A stretch of 64,000 bases of DNA from Apostichopus japonicus (taxonomy: Eukaryota; Echinodermata; Holothuroidea; Aspidochirotida; Stichopodidae), in assembly GCF_037975245.1 (NCBI RefSeq), contig NC_092578.1, forward strand, positions 1,116,001 through 1,180,000, given 5' to 3'. Made by a program: the position numbers and the translations under genes. The number at the start of each line of letters is the position of its first letter. Position 1 is the stretch's first letter. Of the stretch, positions 12,413-26,250 are shown one piece after another. A model generated the notes under the pieces. It was not told where the DNA came from and did not search any database. It saw only the letters and a list, made by a program, of their open reading frames with translations.

Positions 12413-14704
12413 GAAAGATAGATTTACTGTAAGTCACATAAATGAAATTTCAGTATGTGCAAGCATGTTTTATTTAAATCAAAAATTATTATTTCACTAA
12501 GAATTTGGTGAGTAATAAAATCAACCCCCAAAAATTCAGGCCTCATAATAGCTACTAGATCTCATGTTAGATTTTTGTGTTTTGTTCTTTTCTGGCTTCA
12601 CCTTCATACATGCACGTATATTAAGGTGACCCGACGTCCCCGATTTTCGCTGATAGTCCCCGATTACAGACTCCAGTGTGCTGTCCCTGATGAACAAGTG
12701 TCCCCGATTCATCAAACTGTTCAGGAATTTCGAAAATATCCCACATTATTAGTAAAATAATTGTAAAACAATATTTAGTCAAGTGTGCAGTCGCAGAACG
12801 GAACTAACCAGTATTTCGGGTGGGCCAGTGTAAAGTGGAAACACTGTTAAAATATGCTAGGTCAATCTAGCCTAGCACTCTTACGTAATTTCAGTAAATT
12901 TCATCTAAGAAAAAGCTACACATTTGAAAATAAAATTGATTTAAAAAGTGCTTCTAAGTATCACCATTTTTCATCTAAGCACCTTAGGCACTTAAAAATC
13001 TTCCCTTAGACCCCTCCCCCATATCAGTCACACAATAAATGTCCCTGCTTCCAGTCAGGCAAATATGGTCACCATAATGTATATGAATATAGTAGTCAAG
13101 CACTGTCAACACTACAGTACAGCAGGCCACTGATTAATTGAGTATCTATATACTATCCACAGACCCCACACAGTTAATGCTATGAAATCCATTAATGGCC
13201 AATCACTTTTCACAAGCATCAACTGACATACTTTTAGATGTTAAAATTACTCTTCCGAGAGAAGTTTACGGATCAAGCTCTTTATAAGATGTATTTTAAT
13301 ACTTAATCCCAGAGAAAGAAAAACAGGGCATCCTGCGCTAAGCATAAACAATTCAACATAACAAGGCAGAAGGTGTAGTCAATCCATACTTGAAAGGATT
13401 CCCTGGCTGCTTGTAAAGAGGATTGCAACCACTTAATCATTTTATTATTGTAGGAGGCTAAAAAACATCCATCAGCTCTCTTATTACTTTCTTTTTCGTG
13501 GCAAATGTTCCTATTTTTGGTTAACAAACCAAACTTGATATATTAATTAAGTTCTTTAGTGTACAATTAACTATTATATGTTGTCATTAGTCAAAATCAT
13601 CAAATAGGGCACAACACTACTGACTGTGCAATAGTGCTGGGTTTCAACACTAGCACAATAATTAATGAGTATCTGTACTGATATACTGTACTGTAGCATT
13701 GATACTGTGTGCTGTGCATAAATTTACATGCATTGATAAGTGCAAAGTTAAATGAATTTACATTTTTTTTTATTTAAATGGTTTTAGCATCGAATATGTA
13801 GCATATAAAAGTCTTAAAATCAACTCAAGTGTTAGTGTAATAATTTTCCATAATTTTTCTGTCCAAGTTTCTACAGAGTGTATTTCAGCTTTTCAACATT
13901 TGTGTGAACATTTTCTGATTACATACATAATTCACACTTGCACAGGTCTACTCAATGTGTCAAGATTTCTACTATAATTGCAAATTTTACTTTACACCCT
14001 TGTCTGCTTCTGAATTTCGCTGTAACAAGATTTAAAATTCACATATATACATATACACATACATGCATGTACACATCATGCGATTATTAAAACAAACTAG
14101 GAGCTACGCTATCCTAATTATATTATCTCTTCTTTGATCAATTTTATCAACTTTGAAAAAGCGGCTGATTCTTCTCCTAAATTTAAAAAGATTACAAAAA
14201 CTGCCAAACAATGCAGATTTACAGTATGGTTACCAGAAAAGAAGATAATGTAAGAAATAAACAAATCCATGTAGGAAATGCATCTAGGAAGGGTTGATTG
14301 AAGGGGAGGCAGAAGTGACCAGAAGTGACCAGAAGTCACCGGTTGCTAAGGGCGTACATACTGTACAGTTCTAATATATGACTAGATTTTTCTGAGCATG
14401 TTAGAGCAAGATTGCTATTGGTTGCCAGGATAGAAGTTGGCAAGGAAGTGAAGAAAACTTTAGAAAATTCAACACAAAGTAATTACAGTTTGTTTCAATG
14501 AGTGCAATTACTGAAATTAAATGTTTTCACTATGGAAACCCAAAAGAATGTGATGGTTGTATAAAAACTACTCTATAGTTCTCTAAGAACAGTGGAAAGT
14601 TATTTTGTCAGCCCTGGATATGTACTGAATATAGTATCTCTGTGTACAACATGTCTGATCATTCCACAGCATGTCTGATTATCTTTGATAATTTCAAAGT
14701 TTAT

Positions 14705-15118
14705 TTACAAGCAGTACAAAAAATAGGGGGGGCGGGGTCTCACTTCCATTAATGGTACTAGTCCAGTAAAGACAAAACAACAAGTGACCAGCCATCCAAT
14801 AAGACAAACGAACTGAAATATTGCAGTTATACGCTCCAGTAAACTACAGTATATAGCTAAAGTATCTTTAAGGTGGGCTTTCTTTACAACTTGGTCACAA
14901 CCCACGCACTTGTACGTGATCATGTAAATAGTGTGTGGGACAACAGTAAATAAATTGCCACTTGATTGTACTGAAGGGTAAATACACACCACACAGGACA
15001 ATATCACTGCTGCATAAATAAATTGAACAACCAGAGATGTAACAACATTGGAATGTACGGTTACTACGACGACGATAATGACAGCCACTGAGTTAAAAAA
15101 TAAAAAGGTGCAGTACAA
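14705..15118 (-). other. Hydrophobic 137-codon open frame within intron 3
   Basis: The frame encodes two long hydrophobic stretches, near the start (VAVIIVVVVTVHSN, LVVQFIYAAVILSCVVC) and near the end (LAIYCSLLERITAIFQFVC, then LIGWLVTCCFVFTG). The spacing and the Ile-Gly-Trp recall the second membrane segment of SPEC3/Stum-type small proteins, but only loosely. It could be a nested gene, a pseudogene or chance. Same strand as the IA-2-like gene. Confidence 0.22.
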
Positions 15119-15516
15119 ATGCTGGCGGAAATGTTCACCAGCAATGGCTGAATTATGAAACTTTATGTATATAGGTTCAGCATGGCTGTCTTTGTCCGAT
15201 GCACCAGGAAATATAATCAGAAAGTCAACGCCCTATTATTCTATTACGTCCTAACAAAGTATGTCAGAAGAATTAGTTGTTATATGACTTGGAAAAGTAA
15301 ATTCCTAGCTCTTGTGCTAGAATCCTGAAATCTTTCATCCAGTTGGGATAACTATGATATCAAATTGAGTGGGCTAAACAAAGGTGGATGGAGAAAAAAT
15401 AATTGTGAGTGAAGACAGGTTTCATAAGAGGAGTGAAAGTAATTACTTTAACATTTGTAATATTTCTGGAATATTTACAGAATTAGTAACAATGAGACCT
15501 GTTACTGTAGCGTAAT

Positions 15517-15630
15517 CTGTCACCTAGCCTTCACCTTTATTCTGTCACCTAAGTCTGTCACCTTTAGTCTGTCACCTAAGTTTGTCACCTTTAGTCTGTC
15601 ACCTAAGTCTGTCACCAAAGTCTGTCACCT
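15517..15630. repeat. Short tandem repeat, CTGTCACCTAAGT type
   Basis: About seven copies of a 13-16 base unit alternating CTGTCACCTAAGT and CTGTCACCTTTAGT. Intronic. Confidence 0.85.
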
Positions 15631-16122
15631 TAATCCACCAATTCAAATAGTCCAATAACAATATTTGTTAATTCTGGCTGTTAGCAAACAAAATTTTATT
15701 TTCTAAACTTTGCAGGACAAAAGTTTTTTTTCTTTACTGGCTATACATACATCTTTCAACTATGAGAAGTACTGATTAGTATAGAGATGTGTATCTTACA
15801 ATTAGAGGTTTTTAAATTTAGGGTGGATATTACATGACTAACCACAAATTAAATGATGATTCAGCAAACTCTATATGAAATATTTTACGTACTGAGTTCT
15901 ACAAGTTCTGATTTTCAATTGATGCAATTGGGCTAGCAATACTCTCATTCTCTGCCAAGTACTGACATTAGGAAGCTGCTTCCCCCCCCCCCCCCCCCGT
16001 CAACACATTTAAATTATCTATTCAGAGACGAGCCAATTGATCCGTGTTTCATATAGATATACTTCAATGAGAATCTGTGTCACAGAAGAGACAGAGATAG
16101 TTCTACCGATATGGTGAAGTAC

Positions 16123-16265
16123 CTGAGAGAACTCATCCTTCCACTGGTAGCCTTCGTCTATTAGAAACTTGATACCACCCTTGAGCTCACGAAGGCCTCT
16201 CGGGTCCAGGTCATAGAATGGAAGATGCGAAGAGCCAACAGATACGCAGGAGCCAAATAAGTTAT
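16123..16265 (-). CDS. PTPRN: IA-2/phogrin-like exon 3, RESP18-homology domain core
   Basis: A 143-bp exon, acceptor TTTTCCAG|AT and donor CTCAG|GTACTT, entering in phase 1 and leaving in phase 0. It encodes DNLFGSCVSVGSS followed by a predicted helical stretch (LRELKGGIKFLIDEGYQWKD). This parallels human IA-2, where LFGQC is followed by LQRLQGVLRQLMSQGLSWHDDLTQ. The motif Gly-x-x-Trp-x-Asp-(Asp/Glu)-(Leu/Phe) just before the exon boundary is the best match. This exon and exon 2 carry the family identification. Confidence 0.88.
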
Positions 16266-17310
16266 CTGGAAAATTAGATCAAGATGAAAACCAGCTTTAC
16301 GAACGGGGATGTTGAATGCGACGGATATAATTACGATTCATTAAAACATGATATTGGGGTGAGAGAAAATGTGGCCTACAATTTAATTCAAAAAAATCAA
16401 AAGCAACGGGCAGAGGCACTCGAAATACTGTAAGTAAAGTAAAATTTGTAACATTTTTCAATTATACACTTGATGCCGAAAGCAGCTTGTACAGGTTTTT
16501 CTGAAACCATTAAAATTCTGTAACATGTAACAAAACCAAAACAGGCTGCTCAAGTAGAATTTTTACAAGTAAAACACACTGGAAAGCTACACTTCCAAGA
16601 TAAATAATGAGAGGATCAAAAAGTGTGCTAAGAATTTTGTATGTACACTGAAATGTCTTCCAATTTCCTTGCCTGTTATCGTACATGTACGTAATTGCTC
16701 ACCCAAGGCCAATTTAATTATATCGAACTTTCTATCGTAAATTATGTTACTATAATATGCATTTAATTAAGCCTATTGTATTTTCTTCTTAACAATATCA
16801 GGCTGTTTCGTAACCATAGCTATTTCAAAATCATGCTTTACGTAAACAGGTACTTTTACTGAACCCTTTCACTGTTGACATGTACTACATTATCAAACTT
16901 TAGTCTCTCTCAACGTCACGAGAAAAAATTAAAAGTGTAAAGCAAAATTCCTTCTCAAACTGTTACTATGCTAGAGTTAGAGAATCCTTCACCGTGGGAC
17001 TGCTATACTGTTATGCTTGACTGCTAATCAATTCTACTGTGTAGTATTCAACGTACACGACACAAAAATAATGCAAAATTTCCACTGGGTATCACTAATC
17101 ATATTAAAAACAAATTATACAACAGCAAGTAAATGCATACTATGTCTTGTAAACACCAAGATCACTTTGACAGGTTTACCTACCCAGTGCTAAAAAATTT
17201 ATGTTTACTTGGAAACATTGTCACATAAACATATACACATGAAGTACACAGTGGGCATTACTGTACCTAAAGCATCAGGGAATTATCATTTTTTGATGAT
17301 TTTTTGTTTT

Positions 17311-17475
17311 GGGGGGGGGGGGGGGGGCAGAGCAGTTTGATTGCTCTCAATTTTGTCTCATACGTAAATACTATATTTTCTGTACTACTGTACTACTATA
17401 AACTACTGTATGTCCTGCCTGTTGAGAAGACAAGGGGGAGGGGGCGGGGGAAGGGGAGGGGAGGGGGAAGGGACA
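17311..17475. repeat. G-rich low-complexity tract
   Basis: A run of 17 G at 17,311-17,327 and a purine-rich GGGGA-type tract at 17,434-17,473, able in principle to form G-quadruplex. Intronic. Confidence 0.7.
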
Positions 17476-18720
17476 CAGTGCATAAAGTGGGGAAAAAAAT
17501 GCGAAAATGGAATAGGAAAGTCAAGACATGTGACAGGAGCGTAGTAACTCTATCTTAAATACTTTACTTATTTTGCACTCTTTCTGTGTTAAGAAAACCG
17601 ACCAAATATGAGTATAAATCAAGGGGGCACAGTGTTCAAAACGTTACCAGTTCACTCTAGACAGTAGACACGGTACTTCTGAGTAAGAATTGTACAAATG
17701 TTAAGAGAAGACAAACTTGTGTCCAAATGAAGCGACATAAATACCTCTTCTGGTGGTTTTCAAAACTGAATCAAACCTCCACTATCTGCTTTAACTATCT
17801 ATAGGCTTTTCATCATGCCCATAACCACACAGCAGCATACAAATTGCATAATTACTGTTGGTACATGAATAGTCGATGAGTGTTTTTATCTGTTCAATTT
17901 AGCCTAGGCAGCCGCTGGTTTCTAATTGACAAATATGGCATTCTCTACTACCATGAGTACCTCATTAACTGCCTAGTTTTGTGTCACTGATTCATCAGAA
18001 ATGGATTGAATATCTATGGACAACAAATTAAAAGAATACAACTTTTTTTTTTCAAATTAAAATAGGAAGCATCCAACGATATTTGTCTTCAACTCCTATA
18101 GTTATGTCTCTTTTTTTTCATCTTGTATTTTTGAAAATTGAGATATCAGTTGTTGCAGTGGTACACAGGGTGAACTTGAAGCAAACAAGTGTGATGTCAT
18201 ACAGTAGATATGTACAGCTTTGACTTTGGAAGGAAGTTGATATACACACTGAAATGTTTAAGGACAAGCAGTTGAAAAATTATTTGGAAAAAAAAAAATT
18301 ATGTACATCATGATTTGCATTTTCAAAAACATTTATCCAAAGATGATCAGTTCCACCTCACCACAGTGATCCCTCCCACTTCCCCTACAGTAAATCACCA
18401 AGGCGGGTACATCAACTTCCTACTGTTAATTGTATTAGTGAGGAACAGAATTAGTCCTCCTTTCCTAATTCCTACCCACTGGGAATAATCCCAGATGAAG
18501 CGCACCTCTTCAATCATGTTTTGCAACAGTGGACAAACCAAAACCGTTGTTTTTTTTGTCCCTTTCATGTATTATTGATTATTTGCTGCTGACTATCAAG
18601 CCAAGGAAAAACAATTTCATAACTTACAACTTTCACAGTTGTTATTCTTATGCATAAAGATAAAATAATTCTGCAAATATTTTTGTCATTTACGTAATTT
18701 ACGTAGCATTCTCAGATATT

Positions 18721-19323
18721 CTTTCTTCAGGGACCAACAGGACAGTATTATTTGACTTGCAGAAGGAGAAGATCTGTATTCTGTATTCTTTCTTCAGGGA
18801 CCAACAGGACAGTATTATTTGACTTGTAGAAGGAGAAGATCTGTATTCTGTATTCTTTCTTCAGGGACCAACAGGACAGTATTATTTGACTTGTAGAAGG
18901 AGAAGATCTGTATTCTGTATTCTTTCTTCAGGGACCAACAGGACAGTATTATTTGACTTGTAGAAGGAGAAGATCTGTATTCTGTATTCTTTCTTCAGGG
19001 ACCAACAGGACAGTATTATTTGACTTGGAGAAGGAGAAGATCTGTATTCTGTATTCTTTCTTCAGGGACCAACAGGACAGTATCATTTGACTTGTAGAAG
19101 GAGAAGATCTGTATTCTGTATTCTTTCTTCAGGGACCAACAGGACAGTATTATTTGACTTGTAGAAGGAGAAGATCTGTATTCTGTATTCTTTCTTCAGG
19201 GACCAACAGGACAGTATTATTTGACTTGTAGAAGGAGAAGATCTGTATTCTGTATTCTTTCTTCAGGGACCAACAGGACAGTATTATTTGACTTGCAGAA
19301 GGAGGAGATCTGTATTTTTAAGA
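18721..19323. repeat. 67-bp minisatellite, nine copies
   Basis: Nine head-to-tail copies of a 67-bp unit starting CTTTCTTCAGGGACCAACAG, at 18,721, 18,788, 18,855, 18,922, 18,989, 19,056, 19,123, 19,190 and 19,257. Copies differ at only a few positions (for example GACTTGCAG, GACTTGTAG or GACTTGGAG). High identity implies recent expansion or conversion. It lies in intron 2 of the IA-2-like gene. Confidence 0.95.
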
Positions 19324-22300
19324 TCTCTACTGCAGCGCATAAATCAAAACTACAGTATGAAATGTTTCCCGAAAGGTAATGAGGGCGGTATTGAAGAACT
19401 TAGCATGCACAGACTCCGGATGTGTAACCTGATTACTTCACTTTGGTTTCAGCTTTGAGTACAAAGTTTCTTTATGCTGCTGTGTTGGACGGATCTAACC
19501 ATACTCGTAATTACCAACTTTGCGATTCGTGTTGTAGTCATTGCAGACTGCAGTGTCTCGCACAACTGATACACGTGTGAGGTACTGTAATACAAAACGA
19601 GGCGAGATCCTAATGCCAAAAAGAGGCAGAAATCTGCCGAAAACAAAAGGATACTTAGCAGAAACTTGATGAATCCTGTTGTAAACTCTGTTAAGAAACT
19701 TTGTCGGTCGCAAGCAGCAGAATTCGAGCAAGAAAACTTCAGTTTGGCGTAAGTGAAAACGGAGTCCAAAAAACACGTTTTCCTTCGGAATGGTAAATTC
19801 AGAAGGAAGAGAGAGTGCGCAGTGACCTATGGGAGAGGTCACCGGGGGCTCAGAGCTATAATTATACCAGTGGCGTCTAGGTAGACTAGGAAATGTGCGT
19901 TAGTGTTGTAGGAGACAGGTAAGAGAGTAGTGAAGTAAATTCCCGGGTCCCCCTCACAATTTTGCAAGGTCGGTAAGAGTGATTCCATAGTTTTCCCTTT
20001 CGGGGAAACCGAAAAGTCTTTCCAAAATTATCAGATCATTTATGATTAAAAAACAATAGATTTTTAAGTTCTCACTTTCCAATTTGAAGTGTGCGATATA
20101 GTAAATATGCGGTATCAGCATTTTGCTGTACTAGTTAATACATGTATACATAGGTCTGTATATGCCAGGTGCATACGAGTGGCATGGAATATACTGAGCA
20201 GCACACAGTATGCACAAAACACATACACATGAGAAGAGGAGCTCCAACACACAATGTTCAGTACATCAAAACACACATAGAATCATCAATCAACTCTCTG
20301 CAATACGGTAATCAATTTTGAATGCAACCGAAGCCCTTGCATACACGACGACGATAAACGAAGCACTGTTAAGCAGCTCTAGATCAGAACAAGTGTACAT
20401 TGCACATCAAAATAAAAATTTGGCAGTTCTCATCAACCATTTTGAGCACACATGATTATGAAAATCCAAAGCAACTATTTGTACAGAAAGAAATTTGCTA
20501 ACTACTGAACAAAACACCCCAAAAAAATGCACAAAACCATTTTGGCAATATTTTGATGAACATGTTATAAACAAGTAACATTTCAAAGCAGTTTATGTGT
20601 TTCATCATTGTCTTCTTATCACAAATTAAGGTCTATCAATGTTTGCTCCAAACAGATAACTGTACAGTATAATTGATCAAATTCAGATAAAGTACAGACT
20701 ATATTATATTCAATTTAGCAAACATTAAGTAGCTAATAATTATTATGAAGACCTTGGATAACTCAAGCTGGTCACTTGTGTAACCATAAAGCTCAACATT
20801 CTATGATACATTCAACAAAGCTGTTGCTGAGGTCATCAGTATGTTTCTCCCCAATACACTAAGAAGAATTAAACCTGGTCAGAATACTGTACTATTCAAG
20901 CTATTGCCAGGTATGGGCATGAAACAGTAGTAGCAATTTCTAAGCAATGCTAAACATCTTGAGAAAATCTGTTTATATTTGGAAGCAAATGTCAATACTA
21001 TATATAGTCAAAGCCTCCAAGACTTGAGTATAGATTTAGGTTAAAACCTAGACTTTAACTAATTCTATATGAGAATCTGGAATGATCTCACCACTTCTCT
21101 TCATTATCACTGTTTCCTGAGGAAAATAAGGTTAGCTCATAGGGCAAATTTTAACTGTACACGATCAGTAGTGTGATCGTCCGAAAAGATCAAACTTCTG
21201 TTCGGTGCACAATTAAAATCAGCTTTGGTGCTCGACCTGCGGATGACTGCTTGTTTACATCAAATTCATATTACGTTGTAACTAAATACCCCAAAATAGG
21301 TAGAATGATAAATTGGTGACACACCCTCTATCACTATGGAAGGACTGAAATAAAAACATAAAGTCGAAGGTCAATGATCCACCCGAACCTAACCCAACTC
21401 AAAAACAATGGCCTTATAAATAGCCCGAGTATGATAGTGATTGATGAAAAATAGTGTTCTTGTACACTTACAGATCTATAGTGAATCTACACCCCAGCTA
21501 TGAAGTTCCTCTAAGTTTCACTTTTGGCATTATGTTTGCACAAAGTTTGCAGACTTTGACTTCTGTTGGTCTCAAATGACCTTTGACCACCACAAAAACA
21601 ATAAGGTTTTAGTACTGAGTATTGAAAAAAGTGGTTCTACTGTACTAACAGTACTTATATTTAAGAAAGATATTAGATCGGAAGTTGGTATTTATCAGTT
21701 TACAAGGTTTTTCAAACTTAGAACTTTCTTGAATGACTGACCTTTGATCTTATAGGTGTATCCACATACAATACTAAGCAGTATGAAGTTCAACTAGCAT
21801 ATGTACTTTCTGAGTTATTGTATTTACAACCCCTCATCGCTCACACAAACACACACCAACACACATATCTGTTACTTCTTGCCTAAAGCACCAGTGACTA
21901 CAGTAAGTGCGGAATAAACACTTGCAACCGAGAACATTAATTCCTAATATGTACATACCACAAATCGAAATACATTCACATATGGACTGGACATTTATAT
22001 TAGTTATGTTAGTTACTGTAGGTCCTATAAAATTCCTTCCTGTGTCAAAAACAGAATTTCAGTGAAAAACTGACATATACAAATATTTCATGCAACAATG
22101 CAATATTCTGTTTGCCCAAGAATTATTGTTGATGCCCTTCTCACACTAGTCCCTAGTCAGTTGAAGTACAGCAGGTAGTTGTTTGTAATCTTTATAATGC
22201 TAAGGTCAACGGTACTTCTGCATCCACTGTTAAACGTGCTTCACCCACACAGTTCCAAAGGTGAATTGACTTTTAATTACTGACGTCATTCACATCTTCA

Positions 22301-22665
22301 ACAATCTGAATCTGACCTTTGAGACTCGACACAGACGTGAAGAGTTGATCAACGAGTTCTCCCCTTAGTAGTCCTTATCAAATACCACTAAAACCTACTT
22401 AATTAGGATATATCAGGAGGAATTGAAGAAGTCTCACTGTATTAAAACTGTCCTTCATTTGTTTCTTTGTGTGAACTGAAGGTAATCCCATTGACAGAAT
22501 TCGTCTGCTTGGACAAAGAAATTGGTCACACACATGAAGTTTTGGCTACATAGTTTGGCCAATCTTCGATCACTGATTCTTTCCATGCCATACAGTATGC
22601 TGAAGAATCCTCCTTGAAGCGGGCCACAGTTTAAGGACGTAGTTCTTAACCTGGGATCCGTGTAT

Positions 22666-22730
22666 CCCCTGGTGGTGCAATAACCTTATGGGGGTGCAAT
22701 AACCCCTGGGGGTGCAATAATCCCCTCTCC
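22666..22730. repeat. About 17-bp tandem repeat, three copies
   Basis: GGGGGTGCAATAACCCC-type units, imperfect. In intron 2 of the IA-2-like gene. Confidence 0.7.
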
Positions 22731-23328
22731 CATCCTCCTCTGCCCAGCCACAGTGTCCCCAATCCTCCAGCTTGCCAACTTGTCACAAACTTGTCTCTTT
22801 TCTCTCTAATTACATTTCTATCTACTCTAAAATCTGTACAGGGGTTCTTCGCTCATTCAACTACTCCTGCTGTAGTATTGACAGATAAATGATATTTTTA
22901 TACCTGAATCAGTTTACTAATACCACTGGTAACTGATATATGCAAATTTCAGGCCCTTCGTTGCATACGATCCGTAACCAAGCGTTTCCACACTATGAAT
23001 GCAATATCCAACTCCACATCATCGATCAACTAAGACCACAAACCGGGTGAAATCGTAGCTTTAAAATAATTGGCTGCTAAACACCTCAGCATTTTGGCTG
23101 GTTTTGTTCAAAAAGACAAAGGGCTCTACTAGACTACTACTGTACCATCATGTTTTCTTTGTCTTCCTTTTTTTAATTAGCTTATCGCTGACGATTTTAT
23201 AATCACATCTTGATGAGAGATCGTTACAATTAAATTTCTCAAAAGTCAAGATGTATCAAAGAGAATTAAGAGGACATCATGTCATGTGGGGAGGAGGAGA
23301 ATTTTCTTTCAAGTGGTAACTGACTTAC

Positions 23329-23376
23329 CATCTGCACAAATTTCATCTGATTTACACACTGGACTGAAGTGACAAC
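23329..23376 (-). CDS. PTPRN: IA-2/phogrin-like exon 2, start of RESP18-homology domain
   Basis: A 48-bp exon with a clean acceptor (TTTTCAG) and donor (G|GTAAGT), phase 1 at both ends. With the split codons it reads GCHFSPVCKSDEICAD. Together with exon 3 (DNLFGSC) it reproduces the four-cysteine start of the RESP18-homology domain of vertebrate IA-2: Gly-Cys, Cys, Cys, then Leu-Phe-Gly-x-Cys with nearly the same spacing. From family knowledge, this segment takes part in granule sorting and luminal interactions. It is too short to be found as an ORF; frame agreement on both sides and the cysteine pattern make it convincing. Confidence 0.85.
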
Positions 23377-26030
23377 CTGAAAAGAGAACAAAGATTCAAA
23401 TGTATGACAGATAATTAATGATGACTCATGCTGCTTTCAATCAGATACCAAGAAATGAATGAGTACAAAGAAGTTGAGATTACTCTGAACACCTCAAAAC
23501 TTGCTGCAAAACTTGCTGAGTGTTTTAAACCAACCACTCTACTTACCTGTCTCTTTTCTTAAATCATGCACATTCCCATCCACCTATCCCTCACCCCCCC
23601 CCCCTCCCTCGCCTTTTCCCCTCCTCAGCATTGCAAATGTAAACAGTTAATAGGCTACGTAGGTAGATGGGAAATGTATAGCAGAGCCAAGACTGGAGCG
23701 CAGTAAACTACAGCAACAACATTTTTAAGCTAAAGTATGGGGGTGAACCAAAAGAGGGTCGCAAAATGAGTACGAAAATTGATCTACAATATTCTGAGTT
23801 TTTCGAACATCAAGTCCATGGTACAGAAGCTTTCATGCATTGCAAACATCGATGTTGAATGGGTGGGGGGAGGTCTCGGTGGATCCTGGTTCGGTCCTCA
23901 CTGAGGATCAATGGTCTTGGACCTACAGTTTGCCGTCCACTGAACAACAGAACTAAAAATACCTAAATATATATGTTACTTCTCAATTGATTACCAAACC
24001 CTACATATCATATATGCATCTTCTACATATCCATATCTTAGGTTCTTGTACAGTAACAATGTCAACATTGATATTTACAAAATGAATTGGTAATTGCATT
24101 GCCTTGAATGTCAAACATTTTCAGCATTATACTTACTGTATCTCTTACATTACGTAACATTAAGTTATAACAGAGTTTGTATTAAAAATAAAAATAAGGT
24201 CATGCAGATATCCTTTTACTCCTTCCAAAAAAAAAAATTCTTTATATATAATATAGTGAGTTGGAAAAAATACATATACTAGTATACCAAACCAATCATA
24301 ATGAAATCTATTCTAAGCAAAATATAAAATTATGCAACCAGAAAGTACAAAGATATATTGTAACAGGTATCGGTATCGAATTTTTACTAAACATGCAAAG
24401 ATTATTCAATTCTAAAAAAACAAATATCAAACTACAAATTTCTACATAACAGTACATGACCCATTAAAGCCACATTATGCTCCCCAACCATTTTGAAATT
24501 TATAAAGGACAGTTTATTACATTGACCAAAAACAAATAACAAACAAACCAAAAAAGAACACAATAAAACAGAGGGATTTAACTTCAAATGTTTTGAAAAC
24601 AAATTCCTTCCTTCTAATGTTTGCCTGTTTGCACAATAACCAAAATATAATATCTCCCTAATAAAGAACCGGAAGAAAAGAAACACTTCCGTCACAATCT
24701 CAGGATGCTTTTACAGTTACCATGGAAACCCAGATTATCAATTCGTGCACAACTGATGATAGTCATATATGTGTATTAAGTTCTACTGTACGTGTCTTCG
24801 CTGCACAGCCTTGCCGAGTTAAATTATATCACTTCAGGCAGCAGGCACAAGGCAGTTGATGAAAGTGTCTTTCCTAACATTAATTACGTAGAGTAATGCA
24901 GTTTCCTTGATGCTTAGACCAGTGGTCAGAAGCAGATGTATTAACACTGACATTACAGTAGCTCTACAGTACTTGGCCGTAATGTACAGTATACAGACTC
25001 CAGTCCTGTGTTCTTGTAATGGCTACCGTAACAGTGAATCTGATACATTGTGGATTGGGGGAGGAAAGGGGGGGGAGAGGAGGGAGGAAGGGAAGGGAGG
25101 GTGAGTAGAACAATGAATAATTAAACCACTGTAATGTAAGTCAATTTAATTGTTGAATATCAGGAAATCGCTAGTTTTTCATATTCATACAACAGACTTG
25201 AATGATAGTACTTCCAATTATGTTTTTGTACATCACTAATTTCTCATTTTCATACAAAGGGCTTGGGTTATGCTTCCATCTTTTATTCATATATAATCCA
25301 TGAAGACCAAGATCACTCAATTTCATGCAGTAACACCTGCTACTAAGAAGTTCTACTGTAACTACAGCACAGTGACAGTACAGTACTTAACAATTATACC
25401 AGCAGGTTTCTATTTAAGGGAGAGTATCAAATGCATTATAGCATAAAAGAAAGGCTAGCAATTGATGCTAAATCTGATGATACAAGGTCAAGTACAGTAA
25501 TGAATGTAAATTAAATTGTCACACAATTAACGGTATACTGTGGAGAGGGGAAGATGGGTGAGTGGGGGGTGGGATTGGGGGTGGGGGTGAAGTAGATAGG
25601 TATTGCATCCAAGAGCAACATTGAATGTAAGTTGTCCTTGAAACAAGTGGAATTTCCTCAGAGAAGATTTCTGTGTTGATTTTGATAGTTTCAATAGGCT
25701 ACTATATGTAAGACTAAATACCATCATATGCAATTCATTACCTTCACTATTATAGTATATAAATAAGTTTCATTTCAAGAGTTTTTCAAGAGTTTCTAGT
25801 TTTGTGTTTGACATTATTAAATTGAAAACTACAGTATAAAATAGCACCTTATGTAAATGGCAGAGCAGAATTTACTTTGTAAGACCTAAATGTTCAAGAC
25901 TAACATGTATATAAACTGTAAGTAAGGTTTATCAGGATACTTACAGTACACTGGTAATAGACTAAATACTGGTACCATGATATATAAGTCTTCAAGGAAA
26001 AGTGTTCATTTACAAAATACAAATTATCTG

Positions 26031-26250
26031 GACCACTGGTTAACCAATAAGAAACAGTTTGTAGTAACGGTAAGCAATTTGGTGGGTACTTACTTCCATT
26101 CCACCTACCAGAACGCTGGTTAACCATAAGAAACAGTTTGGAGTAATGGCAAGCTATTTGGTGGGTACTTCCATTCCACCTACCGAAACACTGGTTAACC
26201 AATAAGAAACAGTTTGTAGTAACGGCAAGCTATTTGGTTGGTATAATGTT
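26031..26250. repeat. About 76-bp tandem repeat, three copies
   Basis: CTGGTTAACC(A)ATAAGAAACAG-type units at about 26,034, 26,114 and 26,191, ending in TTCCATTCCACCTACC. In intron 1 of the IA-2-like gene. Confidence 0.85.

Larger units (their letters stand above)
11850..16122. other. Intron 3 of the IA-2-like gene
   Basis: Contains the Penelope-like hammerhead remnant, a segment bounded by inverted GGTGACC/GGTCACC ends (about 12,623-13,073), an 11-bp triplication near 14,311, the hydrophobic frame and the short tandem repeat at 15,517. No supported exon. Confidence 0.6.
16266..23328. other. Intron 2 of the IA-2-like gene
   Basis: Seven kilobases. Apart from the G-rich tract, the 67-bp minisatellite, the 17-bp repeat and a GACAGGTAAG copy at 19,914, I see only unique AT-rich sequence. 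Confidence 0.6.

Noticed and set aside
12623-13073. Complete DNA transposon with GGTGACC/GGTCACC ends
   Set aside because: Inverted ends are short and no convincing target duplication could be read; left as a possible relic only.
18721-19323. CRISPR-like array
   Set aside because: Whole 67-bp units repeat without unique spacers, in a eukaryotic intron; it is a minisatellite.
19449-19842. Two overlapping minus-strand frames of 106 and 115 codons
   Set aside because: They overlap in different frames, show no domain, and neither fits a splice phase between exons 2 and 3 of the IA-2-like gene.
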